From the NCBI GenBank assembly GCA_003194525.1, contig NBIV01000148.1, positions 124,001-188,000 of the forward strand: a DNA stretch of 64,000 nt, written 5' to 3'. Source of the stretch: Gracilariopsis chorda (Eukaryota; Rhodophyta; Florideophyceae; Gracilariales; Gracilariaceae). Under the pieces are notes generated by a model. It saw only the letters and a program-made list of their open reading frames with translations, was not told where the DNA came from and did not search any database. How positions within the stretch are numbered: position 1 is the stretch's first letter; every line of letters starts with the position of its first letter. Made by a program: the position numbers and the translations under genes. Positions 54,157-63,835 of this stretch are shown piece by piece.

Positions 54157-56016
54157 CTATGGGTGAACAAGCAAGCTCTGCATCTTCAATTGCGCTGCAA
54201 ACTTCAGAGAGGATATGTGGGTGAGGAAGTTATTGGAGTCAATTTCTTGCTGCGCAGCCCTTGTCTCCATCTCTTGCTTCAACGGCCCGATTTTCTTCTT
54301 CGCATCTTGTATGGTGGGCGTGTTGAGCAAGTTCTCACTTACTTCCTTCGCACTCTCCGCAAGTACCTCACTATAATCTGAGCACACAGTTATCAGCGCC
54401 TGCCAGCCAGCGACATACCGAATAGCACTATTCACATATGAATCACTCTGACAAACGTCCTGCACACTCTGCTCATCCGAAATGTTCCGGACTTCGGTCA
54501 GTAAGGAATTATTTGACAGTTGCGTGCAGTAGGTCCCCATGGAGCTCCAAAACTTTTCGTTTCTGGAGAGGGCGACAGACGCTTGGTTCAATGCCCATTT
54601 GGCAGTCTCGATGGCAGCCAAGGTAGACTTGACTCTATCTTCTTTGTCATTACTTGCCGTTATCAGCACCTGCAGGCTAGCAATCTGTCCCATTGCCCCG
54701 CGCTTTAGCGCCTCGTCGGCGTACATGCAATTTAAAATCTGCACGCGCAATGCCTGCGCTCGCTGTACGGCGTTCATATTCTCCGTTTGCATAGATGCCG
54801 TGCTCTTCACAATACTCTCCGCCGCCGCCTGGCCGCCCTTCGCTACTGCGATAGCTAACTTTTTCTTATCGGCGTCCGACAGTGTCGCACCTGTGGCGGC
54901 TTTCGGGTCAGTCGTTTCCTGCCCTCTCTCTTTCTCTTCTCCGCTGCCGTCCGTAATCTTGCCTTCCGAATCTTTAACCGGTGGCTCGGTGGTTTCATCA
55001 GATTTTCCCTTCTCTGTTCCTTTGTTTGTGGACACAGGAGCGTTGTCAACTTCGTTCTCTGATCCAGCACCCAACTTCTTCGCTCCTTCAGAAGTCTCAC
55101 TTTCCGAATGCAGCTTGTTGGCTTCTGGAGCTTTCTTGTTTGAACTGGCCTCCTTTTCTCCTCCTTCGGTGGATTTGGAAGGCGTTCCACTCTCTTGATC
55201 TTTCACTTTTGAGTCTAAACTGCCTAGTTTGTTGAGGCCCATGGTTTCATACGTGACAAAAGCACCAAGCCCAGCCCCTGCGACTTGAGCGACTGCACCG
55301 ACGATGGCAGAAATCAGAGCCCTTTTTGACGCGGTGTCTTCCTCCTGTGTAGCAGAGTCGAAATCTGACTGGAGGTCAGACAATGCCCCGATCAAGTTAC
55401 TATTGACTTGTTCTTGGGCCTGGAGCGAGTTTTGCAGCCCGATTCGGGCGTGCTGAATGTCAGCAATAAGCTTTGTATCGGATGAGATAATCCCATCAGC
55501 GCTCATGGAGTCTTCATGCAGGTTGTTGATAAGGGTTTCTACCTTCACAGACAACGATTTGCAAGAGGTGGAAAGCTCTTGGGCGGTTTGTTCGACTGAG
55601 GGTAGCAGGGAGACAGCGCCATCAAGAGAATATGGTAGGAGGGAAAAGACCTGGACAAGGTACTCCAGGGCCATATTGGCCTGGTCACTGATGGCGTCGA
55701 CGGCGACGCGGCAGTCGTCCAGCACTGAAGACAGATTCATCTCGTGGACGAGAACGGCACCGGCCAGCGGGGTGCCTGTGACGGCGCACAGGGCGAGATA
55801 GAGAGTGTCTGCGGCAGTAAGAAGCGAGGACGCCATCGTATCCAGTGAAAGACAGCCAAGTAGAGTGCGCTTGGAGTTCTGCACTAAGGCACTGAGCGCC
55901 GGCGGTGGGGTCGTGTAGCCATACCTCTCCTCTTTCTTTCCATTGATCAGCAGCTGGCGCTGGGTAGGATCTGGTGGGTTGGTTGGGACGAGCTTGAGTT
56001 CGTCGGGTTGCTGCAT
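54157..56016 (-). CDS. Helical protein P1 of a divergent paralogue pair, function unknown
   Basis: A 619-codon intact frame. The frame is open 115 codons upstream of the chosen ATG (56016), but that start makes the length and N-terminus match P2 (624 residues) and the upstream text looks non-coding. Residues 40-230 are helical with amphipathic repeats (LSLDTMASSLLTAADTLYLAL...), then a hydrophobic, Gly/Ala-rich stretch at 233-256 (LISAIVGAVAQVAGAGLGAF), a charged, disordered linker of about 120 residues (262-380), and a second helical region with EKFWSSMGTYC near 489. No signal peptide seen. This plan of long helices around one hydrophobic hairpin recalls alpha-helical pore-forming proteins (HBL/Cry6/Xax-like), a resemblance of architecture only. 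Divergent from P2 with 1,052 bases between starts. Confidence 0.7.
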   Translation of the reverse strand: MQQPDELKLVPTNPPDPTQRQLLINGKKEERYGYTTPPPALSALVQNSKRTLLGCLSLDTMASSLLTAADTLYLALCAVTGTPLAGAVLVHEMNLSSVLDDCRVAVDAISDQANMALEYLVQVFSLLPYSLDGAVSLLPSVEQTAQELSTSCKSLSVKVETLINNLHEDSMSADGIISSDTKLIADIQHARIGLQNSLQAQEQVNSNLIGALSDLQSDFDSATQEEDTASKRALISAIVGAVAQVAGAGLGAFVTYETMGLNKLGSLDSKVKDQESGTPSKSTEGGEKEASSNKKAPEANKLHSESETSEGAKKLGAGSENEVDNAPVSTNKGTEKGKSDETTEPPVKDSEGKITDGSGEEKERGQETTDPKAATGATLSDADKKKLAIAVAKGGQAAAESIVKSTASMQTENMNAVQRAQALRVQILNCMYADEALKRGAMGQIASLQVLITASNDKEDRVKSTLAAIETAKWALNQASVALSRNEKFWSSMGTYCTQLSNNSLLTEVRNISDEQSVQDVCQSDSYVNSAIRYVAGWQALITVCSDYSEVLAESAKEVSENLLNTPTIQDAKKKIGPLKQEMETRAAQQEIDSNNFLTHISSLKFAAQLKMQSLLVHP

Positions 56017-57068
56017 TTTGGGCGTGTTAGTGGCGCACGACAAGTTTCGGTTAGTAGTATTGGCGGGGGGAGGTTCCAGGTGCACGAATAAATATTCCAA
56101 ACGTGGTATTTTCTGGATGCAAACGCGCTTTTGAACCCACTGGTCCGATTGCGAGTGAAGCAGTTGAAGACGGCATGTGAAAGGCGCCGCAACACGAGAG
56201 TACAGCGAAAGAAGGTGAATTTTTCGTGGCCACCTCAATAGTGACTGACATGTAAGCTTACAACAGGGGTATCGGATATGGGCGACGACAAGTTGTCGCG
56301 TGACATTAGTGTGCTGCAAGTTGTGTGTGTCACCAGGCCAAGGAAACCATGAGACTTCCAAACGTTGGGCCCAGATATTGGGTATTCAAGGCCGTCGAGT
56401 GCATTCCTTTCGTTACATTTGCATCAGTTTGTCGGCGGGTTAGCGATCGCTAACCTTCATTTACGATCGAGCCTAAGCACATCGTACATTATGTTGGAAG
56501 CACATCGCACGTTATGGCGGCGGATGCACATCGCACGTTATGGCGGCGGATGCACATCGCGCATAATGGCGTAAGCACATCGCGCGTGATGGCCGAAGCA
56601 CGATCGCACCTGATCCCATGATGAAACTGGAAGCAGCAGAAGATGACAAGTCTTTCTGCGACTATTGCATATGGAAGAATATCCAAACTATGACCTAATT
56701 GAGAAATCTGACAAGCTTTAAGGTTGAGTATGACCTGTCTCTTTTAAGATTCCAATACCCTAAAACCCCTAAATTGAAAAAAAGCTCTCGTGAGAGAGGT
56801 AAAACTTGCAACCGCAACCTGCACCAGCTACTGACAAAGCCTGCTTACTATTATTGGTCCATTCAGTTTTGAGCGTTTTACTGATAGTGAACCTCTTAAA
56901 TTTTCTGCCACCCAGCGCTATGGACTACACATTGCGATACAAAAGAGAGGGACTTCAAAATTTTATACTGCTCCTTCTCTGCTCTACACCCAACAACACT
57001 GGCAACGATTCCCTCGCAGTACAGGTCGATCAAGCTTCAATCACTCAAAGCACGCTCTCCTCCTCTCC
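56017..57068. promoter_or_regulatory. Shared divergent promoter region of P1 and P2
   Basis: 1,052 bases separate the two start codons. A six-copy tandem repeat sits at its midpoint (56477-56615). An ATTGG (inverted CCAAT) box lies at about 56853 on the P2 side. No TATA box could be assigned with confidence. Confidence 0.6.
56477..56615. repeat. Tandem repeat, six 23/26-bp units (GCACATCGCACGTTATGGCG)
   Basis: GCAC-starting units begin at 56477, 56500, 56526, 56552, 56575 and 56598, spaced 23, 26, 26, 23, 23. The 3-base difference comes from an extra GCG or GGA. Core: GCACATCGCRCGTNATGGCG. The outer units are more diverged than the inner ones. Confidence 0.92.
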
Positions 57069-58943
57069 ATGTCTCATTCAGATAATACAAACCTGAGCCA
57101 GTGGAATCTCGAAGCAGTTCCCAAATCTGCGCAATGCAAGCTTGAGTTTCCGCTCGGCGAAACAGAGGTCTATACCTGCACCGAAGTGCCGGACAGCTCC
57201 ATGTACCTCGTTCAAAAGGCAAAATTCATGGTCACGAAAAATCTCAGCTTAGACAAAGTCGTTTCCGACCTCGACATGGCTGCAGACCTCATCTACCTTG
57301 CATACAATGCTACCGCCGGCTTTGCCGTAACCGCCAGTGTTTCTAAACGTCAATTTGACTTGGCAAGTCTTTGCGACAAAAGCTACATTGCTATGAACGC
57401 CTTCCAGCAAAACTGCACCAACGTCCTCTCCCTGATCACTGAGGCATTCAGCCAGATTCTCGACCTTCATGAGAACCAGGCGTTGAGAGTGTTTCAAAGC
57501 TGCGCTGAATATGCCAGCCAGATGTCGAGTGACTGTGATAGTCTGGCAACAAGTTTCGGATCGCTCAAAGACGATATTGTGAGTGACGTGAGAACCGTTG
57601 AAGAACAGATCTCGAAAGAAGAGGAGCTCATCGCGTCTCTGACAGATACCATTGATTCAGTCGACGCGAACTTAGCACAACAAAAGCAAATAAGGAATCA
57701 GTTGAAGACCACAATTGGGCATCTGCAACAAGCTATTGAAGACGAGACAGCCCGCCAGGAGACAGAGTCCAACAGGGAGTTCGCAGCTGCAATTGTGAAA
57801 GTCGCAGCAAACGCAATTTCGGCCGGCCTCGGGGGCTTCTCTGAAGGGATAAGTGATACCTCGAACGAAAGGGGTAACTCTAAAAAAGATGGTGCTAATA
57901 CAGGAATTCCAGATCCTAAAAACACTGTGAGCCAGCACGAGAAGTCAAAGACAACTACTAGTAGCACCAACACCCCTACAAAAACGGAAAACCCGCAAAT
58001 TGCAGAGGCCAAGAAAGATGTGGATGCTAAGCAGAACATCGTCATTCAGCAGAAAACAGTTGTGAATATGGCCAGTCAACGAGTAAAAGCAGATCAGGAA
58101 GTTGTCAACTCTATGACCAACGACGCTGAGAAAAGGTTCGCCCAGGAGACGCTCGATGACGACGAGAAGCGCTTAAAGGCTGAGCAAGACAGACTAAAGC
58201 AGGTTCAAGGAGAACTATCCAAAGCAGAAGATAAGTTAAAATCATTGCAGGCATCTGAAGAGCATACAACGGGAGACACAACGGGGGACAAAGATAGCGG
58301 TAAGGGGCAAGACGCATTGCCAAATAGTACTTTGACCGATGTAAGGATTGCCCTGATTGGCCAGAAACGTCAAGACGAAGCATTGGAGCAGGAAGCAATC
58401 GAGAAAATTGGAGTGCTCAACGGCCAACTCGCGGTCGCGCATGAGCAGGAGAGTCTCGCACATTCGGCAGTTATCGCTTTACAGATCGCGATCTGGGCAA
58501 TGGTGCGCATCTTCAATGCACTGCAGTCGGCGAAGATGTTTTGGGACAGCATGTCTAAATATTGCGAGGGATTGGGCTCAAACCAGATTGGGCGTATAGT
58601 CGCTGCCGATATGAAGATACCAGAAACAGTCAGAACAACTGTATATCACAGCGTAACATTCTTGAGACCCGCTATTTGGTGTGTTGTCCAGTGGAAGGCA
58701 CTAGAGAACGTGTGTTCGGAATACAAGTTGGCTGCAGAAGGTGTTTCTAGCAAGGTGAATATGAACATATCCAACACTTTGAGTACAGGAGAGGCTATGG
58801 CTGCACTGCCCCGACTTCAAGCGGATATGCAGGGAAAGCTCGATGAGCAGGCGAAAGCCGCTGCGAAGTATGACACTGAACTCTCCATCTTGCAACACAG
58901 GCTTGAGCAAGGTGTCCGTCTGCCCGTTAGTGCAAGTGCCTAA
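57069..58943 (+). CDS. Helical protein P2 of a divergent paralogue pair, function unknown
   Basis: A 624-codon intact frame from ATG 57069. It shares with P1: a lead-in (LEFPLGETEVYTC...YLVQKAK), NLSLDKVVSDLDMAADLIYLAY at 58-79, a long heptad-rich helical region (130-235), a hydrophobic Gly/Ala stretch at 237-257 (AAAIVKVAANAISAGLGGF), a disordered Ser/Thr/Lys linker, a coiled coil (about 300-400) and a C-terminal helical region with AKMFWDSMSKYC and ALENVCSEY. Cysteines are frequent in the N-terminal third. No known family assigned; resemblance to alpha-helical pore-forming proteins is in layout only. Intact among dead transposons, so probably under selection or young. Confidence 0.72.
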   Translation: MSHSDNTNLSQWNLEAVPKSAQCKLEFPLGETEVYTCTEVPDSSMYLVQKAKFMVTKNLSLDKVVSDLDMAADLIYLAYNATAGFAVTASVSKRQFDLASLCDKSYIAMNAFQQNCTNVLSLITEAFSQILDLHENQALRVFQSCAEYASQMSSDCDSLATSFGSLKDDIVSDVRTVEEQISKEEELIASLTDTIDSVDANLAQQKQIRNQLKTTIGHLQQAIEDETARQETESNREFAAAIVKVAANAISAGLGGFSEGISDTSNERGNSKKDGANTGIPDPKNTVSQHEKSKTTTSSTNTPTKTENPQIAEAKKDVDAKQNIVIQQKTVVNMASQRVKADQEVVNSMTNDAEKRFAQETLDDDEKRLKAEQDRLKQVQGELSKAEDKLKSLQASEEHTTGDTTGDKDSGKGQDALPNSTLTDVRIALIGQKRQDEALEQEAIEKIGVLNGQLAVAHEQESLAHSAVIALQIAIWAMVRIFNALQSAKMFWDSMSKYCEGLGSNQIGRIVAADMKIPETVRTTVYHSVTFLRPAIWCVVQWKALENVCSEYKLAAEGVSSKVNMNISNTLSTGEAMAALPRLQADMQGKLDEQAKAAAKYDTELSILQHRLEQGVRLPVSASA

Positions 58944-60658
58944 TTCGAATGATGGGACGTACATATGACCATATGGACGACCACTGAGGCTGTTACGGTT
59001 TACTCCAAAACTTCTTTGCCAACAATAATCTACCTCGGTAGGTCTTGAACCAAGGCACAGATCTGTGATTGGTGCATCGCTTAGTTCTTGCTGCTTCGGA
59101 GGACATTATATGTTCTAGTGGGGCAAAAGTTGAAACACAGTGATCGACAGAGATTTACTAGAAAACGACCGATGGGGGCCTCCAAGTCCCCGTTTATTGA
59201 TCGAGGAGCAGCGATATTTAAAGCTTATTCTCGCCTCGAGAGGCAACATACTGTGCATATATGTTCAGTTGTTTAAGTTACTATTACGAGTCTCACACAT
59301 TGGTAAGCCTTCACATAAAAACCTGAAGCACTCTACGCTGTCCACACCTGCGGGGTGTGCAGCAATTCACTTCCTACTGTTAGGAACAGACGACGTACAA
59401 TGTCGGTAGTCACTGACAGTATAGTCCATAATCTAATACCAGTTCAGCTAAGCTGCGTATATGAACATCGCGTGGATGGAGTGCTGTGGGACTGAAGAGC
59501 CTACGATCATCAAAAGTACCATCACGACCACTGTTTTATTAGTTTGCTTTGCCGTTTTTTCTTTCCCTCTCTGATCTCGTTCTGCCTCGACACCTTTCTG
59601 CTTCCTTTTTCTTCAGTGCCGCGCTCGGCAACTTAGCAAAGCGAACCAAATGCGACTTGGTCGCGATATTAACACTTTCGGTACCTTAACAATCTTTCTT
59701 ATGATCGAACTTATTCCGCAAAGAACCACATCCAGAATGTGTCTTGTCTGAAAGATAAATAGGCGAACAGCCTGTTCGTCTTGACTCGGAACCACGATTT
59801 TTAGACAGATTTTTAGACAGATTCTTTCGCATTCCTAGAGGGCGCCTTTCCTACAAAAGAGAATGGAACCCAACGCCAAAATAAGAAGACAAATTGTTGT
59901 CGATCATGCTGTAGTTAATTGAGTGTAAGTGAGTGGGAGAAAAGGAGGAAGAGTTGGAGGTTAGTAGGACAGTTGGCATCCCGTCCACACGCGAACGCCA
60001 TGGGTTCTCGAAACAGAAGGGTCGTGACGGCTTCTGGCAACTCGAGTTGACTTGCCTGCCTGCGGGGGCTCAAAAGGTATGTTGTAAACGAGGGTAACCG
60101 TTTCGAAAATCCCTCCACAAATGCGCATTTTATGATTCGTCTGCTTCGTACTTCAACAAAACACCGTATGCATTTCAAGCATTATTCCAGGAGATTTATT
60201 TGATTTTTTGGGAGCTCATCGGAGCATTTCTGCTTCAAAAAAGTACGTGTAAAAATTTGCCGTGGCTTTTAAGTTTCGATGTCTAGATGGGAACATGTCC
60301 TGGGAATGATTGGGCATGTCCCACCTTGCCCACTCGTTAGAGCAAGTCGACGGGTGCTCTACATTGGGGCTTTCCAAAAACGGACACAATGACACTTGAG
60401 AGACTTGGAGACGTCCTTGCCAAATTTTGGCCACTTACGGCTGTCAGAAAAGATCAGTACGCGAATCTCCCTAGCGTACAAATGGCTATATCTTAATCGA
60501 AGTTGCATGGCCATTTGTGCGCTAGGGAGACCATGGAGTTTCGTTCAAGACTTCTCTCTCCGTCAACATGCTCAGAAGCATACGCAGTATTCTTTTCTTT
60601 TCCGACTCTGCGACAGCTAACTTTTTACTGTTATAACGTTCACAGATTACAAGAGATA
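58944..60658. other. No gene seen between P2 and the Myb/SANT-like gene
   Basis: 1.7 kb with only short frames. A short tandem word (AGACAGATTTTT, about 59797-59825) is present. No tRNA, repeat or transposon terminus was recognised. Confidence 0.5.
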
Positions 60659-61414
60659 ATGGGCGAAGTGGAGGAAATCTGCGAAACCGGAAAAAATTCT
60701 AGAAAAGGAAGCCTTAACTATAGCCCTGATGATGTGGAGTATCTTTTGGACTTAGTGGCAGACATAGAACCCTTGGGTAAGAATCACTGGGCAGTGGTAG
60801 CCGAAAAGTTCAAACGCTGGGCGGAGACAAACGAAAGGCCTCCAAGAACATTAGACAGTCTGAAAGACAAGTTTGATAAACTTGCGTACACCAGGAAGAA
60901 AACAGGAGACCCAACCATCAAACCAGAAGTGCGCCGAGCGAAGCGGATATATCAGGATATTCAGGCCAAAGCGCAAGCAACGGCTCTTGGTAATGACAAC
61001 GAAAACCTTGCGCCTTCACACGAGCAGATGCGGCGAGCCGTACATACGACAGGAGTGCTAGGCCAAAGACGCAAGAGAAGAATTTCGGATGATTGTCGCC
61101 TTCCATTAGCAAAGCGTATGCAGGTTGATATTGGAAGGCATATGGAAATCATGACTAACACAATGGTAGAGGTTGCCAATTGTGTGAAGCACGCAGTTAA
61201 TCATGAGTCCAGTGTCGTACCACTGCCAATGATCAAGGAACTTATACAGAACGAAACATCAAGGGCGCTGCGCAACGCACTCAGAGACTTAGTACTACCG
61301 GCAAATCGTGCTGGTTCTATTTCACGCACGGAACCCCTTCCGAGTATCGAAGAGATGCTGAAAACGTCCAATAATGGAAACGAATCCATCGATGGATCTG
61401 GCAGTGAGATGTAG
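60659..61414 (+). CDS. Myb/SANT-like (DUF6818-type) protein, intact
   Basis: A 251-codon frame from ATG 60659. The open frame starts further upstream (60503), but that part has no homology and the ATG at 60659 directly precedes the conserved region. Residues 18-105 hold the Myb/SANT-like domain: YSPDDVEYLLDLV, IEPLGKNHWAVVAEKF, TLDSLKDKFDKLAYTRKKTGDP and VRRAKRIYQDIQAK. The decayed protein at 14730-15297 has the same blocks. After it come a basic RRKRR stretch, a helical segment and an acidic, Ser-rich tail. Such proteins are nuclear DNA-binding factors, often partners of Harbinger transposases. No transposase lies nearby, so it may be a free-standing (domesticated?) gene. Confidence 0.8.
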   Translation: MGEVEEICETGKNSRKGSLNYSPDDVEYLLDLVADIEPLGKNHWAVVAEKFKRWAETNERPPRTLDSLKDKFDKLAYTRKKTGDPTIKPEVRRAKRIYQDIQAKAQATALGNDNENLAPSHEQMRRAVHTTGVLGQRRKRRISDDCRLPLAKRMQVDIGRHMEIMTNTMVEVANCVKHAVNHESSVVPLPMIKELIQNETSRALRNALRDLVLPANRAGSISRTEPLPSIEEMLKTSNNGNESIDGSGSEM

Positions 61415-61476
61415 ATCCCCCAGTAACCGCATAAAATGCGTTTGCGTACTTCCACCCCCCCACGCTGCCTTAAAGA

Positions 61477-61797
61477 ATGCTTTCCAACGCCCTCACCTTC
61501 CTAGCACCATTCGTCACGCCACCCGTAACTTTAACATCGTTCACATCCACATCTTCCAAATGCATTCCGTCATTCCCCACTGACCGTGAAAACCTTCACA
61601 GCCATGCTCGAAGACGCTTCGTAACGTCAAGCTCCCGCACAAAACCGTACATGCGTTATGACCCAGAGCTTCACGGCAGAATCCACGATGTCATCATAAT
61701 AGGTTCAGGTTTTGATAAGAATATTGCTTTACCTGATAATACCGTTATGATACACATACCCACCGTGTGGAGCGCTGATCTTGCGCCCGAGGGACGA
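61477..61797 (+). pseudogene. Carotenoid isomerase-like FAD enzyme, N-terminal fragments (CRTISO-like)
   Basis: The frame begins with about 60 residues rich in Ser, Thr, Phe, Pro and Arg and nearly free of acidic residues, like a plastid transit peptide. Then HDVIIIGSG (61687-61710), the start of an FAD-binding Rossmann fold, joins directly to NIALPDNTVMIHIPTVWSADLAPEGR, a stretch from the middle of CRTISO-like enzymes. About 300 residues that should lie between are missing. The frame leaves the family at 61797, where the DDX1-like pseudogene starts on the other strand. The rest of the family homology resumes at 63569. The enzyme would act on carotenoids in plastids; this copy cannot. Confidence 0.55.
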
Positions 61798-63045
61798 CAA
61801 TATCTATCCGGGTTGCAGCTACATCTGTACAGATTAGGAAACGAACCTCTCCTGCCTTGAAAGCAGCCAGCGCTTTGCTTCTCTCCTCTTGTCTCTTGCC
61901 GCCATGCAAAACGGCACATGAGTATTCAACCTCCGGACCCGTGTCTCGTCGTCCCCTGAAACGATAAATGTTCACTTCTTGCGGAGAAAAGCCAGAACGC
62001 TGGATTAGAAATGATTCAACTTTTTCGCCGTCTTGTTGTGTGCGCACGAAAATCATCGCTTGCGTCATATCGTGTGCGTCGATGACTTGGCGAACAGCCA
62101 CTAGCTTCAGCTTCTTCATCGTTTGTGAGCGCATGTCTGCCGCATCCACCATGTCAACATCCGCTTTTTTTTCGTTTCTTTCCTTTGCTAAGGACCTCTT
62201 GATGAACTTGGTCTAGCGGCAATTCCAAGTACTCTGGTACGGTTTCAAGTAACGATATATCTGCGTCTGCGTCGAGGTGGACCATGGTATGGTGCAGCTG
62301 ATCGGGAACGGACTGCTTTCCCTTTAAATCGATCCACGTGGGAAAAGACTGAATCTTCTCCGCTAGATCTTTGATCTCCGGTGAATGCAATGTGGCTGAG
62401 AATAACAGATTTTGTACTCGATTCCTACTCGGAATCTTCTGGTATAGGAACATGATGTCCCTCATATTATCTTGAGAGTCCCGGCTACTATGTCAAGACC
62501 AGATTTTAGAGATGCCTTCTGTGCTTTTGGATTTCCAGCGCCGATGAGCAACAGTTGACGCAAAAATGGGGGCGGAAGGTATTTGTTAAACTTTGTTAGT
62601 TCCTCATCAACTTGCGCTGCAAGTTCTCGCGCTGGTTCGAGAATCAATGCCAATGGGGCTTTTCCTTTCTCCCCCTTTTTCTCCCGTGCTTTTGCAGGCG
62701 TCATATCTACTTCTCCGTCTTCATCCGCTTCACGCGCAGTGAACAGGTTCTTCATGTCTTCTGAGGGTTTACAATCGGCTTCTGTTGCCTCTCGCATAGG
62801 TCTAAACCCCATGATTTCGGCATCATTTGATTCCATAAGGAAGTCTATCTCGATTTCTGCATTCTTTAAAGCTGCTGCTGGAAACAACCTCAAGTTCTCT
62901 ATCCCGAGAGATGTCCATGGAACCGAAAATGCTGTCCCCAGCTCTTCTTCGTTCTTCAAGAACCATATCTGCACTATCGCGATGGACCAGATGGGGTTCT
63001 TCCGCTCGGACGGCAGCTCGAAGGCAACCAGCGAGTGAGGGGTGT
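61798..63045 (-). pseudogene. DDX1-like: DEAD-box RNA helicase DDX1-like pseudogene with SPRY domain
   Basis: Reading from about 63045: the end of a SPRY domain (ELGTAFSVPW, LFPAAALKNAEIEIDF), an acidic linker, then LALILEPARELAAQV (motif Ia) and LDIVAGT. Next comes FSATLHSPEIKDLAEKIQSFPTWIDLKG (motif III and the DDX1-specific text), a Lys-rich link, AMIFVRTQQDGEKVESFL (motif IV) and RFLICTDVAATRIDI (motif V). The block with DEAD (motif II) and GG/TPGR (Ib) is deleted at 62,462; motif VI is absent; A8 at 62165-62172 causes a frameshift. SPRY inside the helicase core is the DDX1 hallmark. It lies exactly between two CRTISO-like fragments on the other strand. Confidence 0.78.
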
Positions 63046-63320
63046 CGTTTGACGACGGGGAGGGTGGGGAGTCGGCGGACGCACCGAGCCGCCCGGAGAA
63101 GGTGCAGCTGCAGGGCGGCGGCGACATGCCGGAGGAGCTGTCGCTGGCGCTGCGGCGGCGCCTGTGCAGGGGCCACTGCAGCCGGCTGGTGGCGGTGCGG
63201 CGCGCCGTCAGCGGCGGTGACGGCGGTGACGCCACCGTGACGCCGCCGTGACGCCGCTGTGACGCCGTGCGTTGCGTTTCCCCTCGGCGCGTCATGTGGA
63301 TAAGTTACCCTTCGTAGATG
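63046..63320. repeat. GC-rich segment with GTGACGCCGC minisatellite
   Basis: Strongly GC-rich. At about 63209-63268 the word GTGACGCC(G/A)C is repeated at least five times with small changes. The plus strand has an open frame (63042-63251) and the minus strand is open too, as expected for GC-rich repeats; neither was recognised. Confidence 0.6.
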
Positions 63321-63568
63321 AAGCTAGTGGCGGATGAGTACCGCGCGCCTGCCTGCGAGCGCCCCGTCGCGCCATCGCCTGCCCATGACGCAATAATACG
63401 AGCCCTCCGCAAAGACGGCGCGGCCTGCGCCGCCCGCGCCGCCCGCCCCAAAGATCACCGTCGTCGAAACTGTCCTCGGCGCCACCGCCTCCCCCACCCT
63501 TGCCCCGCTACACCCCCCTGAACCGTCGTCCGCCCCCGCCCCCAAGACCAAGTCGCTCGCGTTGGTGA

Positions 63569-63835
63569 CACTGCTACACACTCGAAGACTACGACAAGTT
63601 GCCGTCCTTCCAGAAGAAGGGAGAACAGTATGAAGCCGCGAAAAAGAGAGCAGCCGAGCCACTGTTCACCGCTGTTCATCACGCCATTCCAGAGCTAGAC
63701 GAGCGTCTACGGCACTACGATGCATTCGTCAAACTCCGTAGCCCCCTTACTCATGAGAGATTCAACAGACGATACAAAGGCACGTATGGAGCTGCCATAG
63801 CCGCCGGCAAAGAGGAGTTTGAATGGCCTGGTGAC
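63569..63835 (+). pseudogene. Carotenoid isomerase-like FAD enzyme, C-terminal fragment
   Basis: HCYTLEDYDKLPSF, then helical text with YEAAKKRAAEPLFTAVHHAIPEL, and PLTHERFNRRYKGTYGAAIAAG...FEWPG match the C-terminal part of CRTISO-like enzymes (the L-T-H-E-R-F / G-T-Y-G-A block). The frame is preceded by a TGA at 63566. It matches where the N-terminal fragment broke off at 61797. The expected final FAD-binding text (P-x-P-x-L-x-x-x-G-D) after WPG is absent. Confidence 0.6.

Noticed and set aside
56017-56361. Longer form of P1 starting at 56361 (734 residues)
   Set aside because: The extra 115 residues have no counterpart in P2 and look like translated promoter; the ATG at 56016 gives matching lengths.
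56477-56615. CRISPR-like array
   Set aside because: Units are contiguous with no unique spacers, and the context is eukaryotic; a tandem promoter repeat.
56757-56775. Telomere-like CCCTAAAACCCCTAA
   Set aside because: Only about two units, not an array.
60503-60658. Upstream extension of the Myb/SANT-like gene
   Set aside because: No homology to the related protein; the ATG at 60659 sits just before the conserved region.
63042-63251. Plus-strand 69-codon open frame in the GC-rich segment
   Set aside because: Both strands are open because of base composition and minisatellite structure; no family seen.
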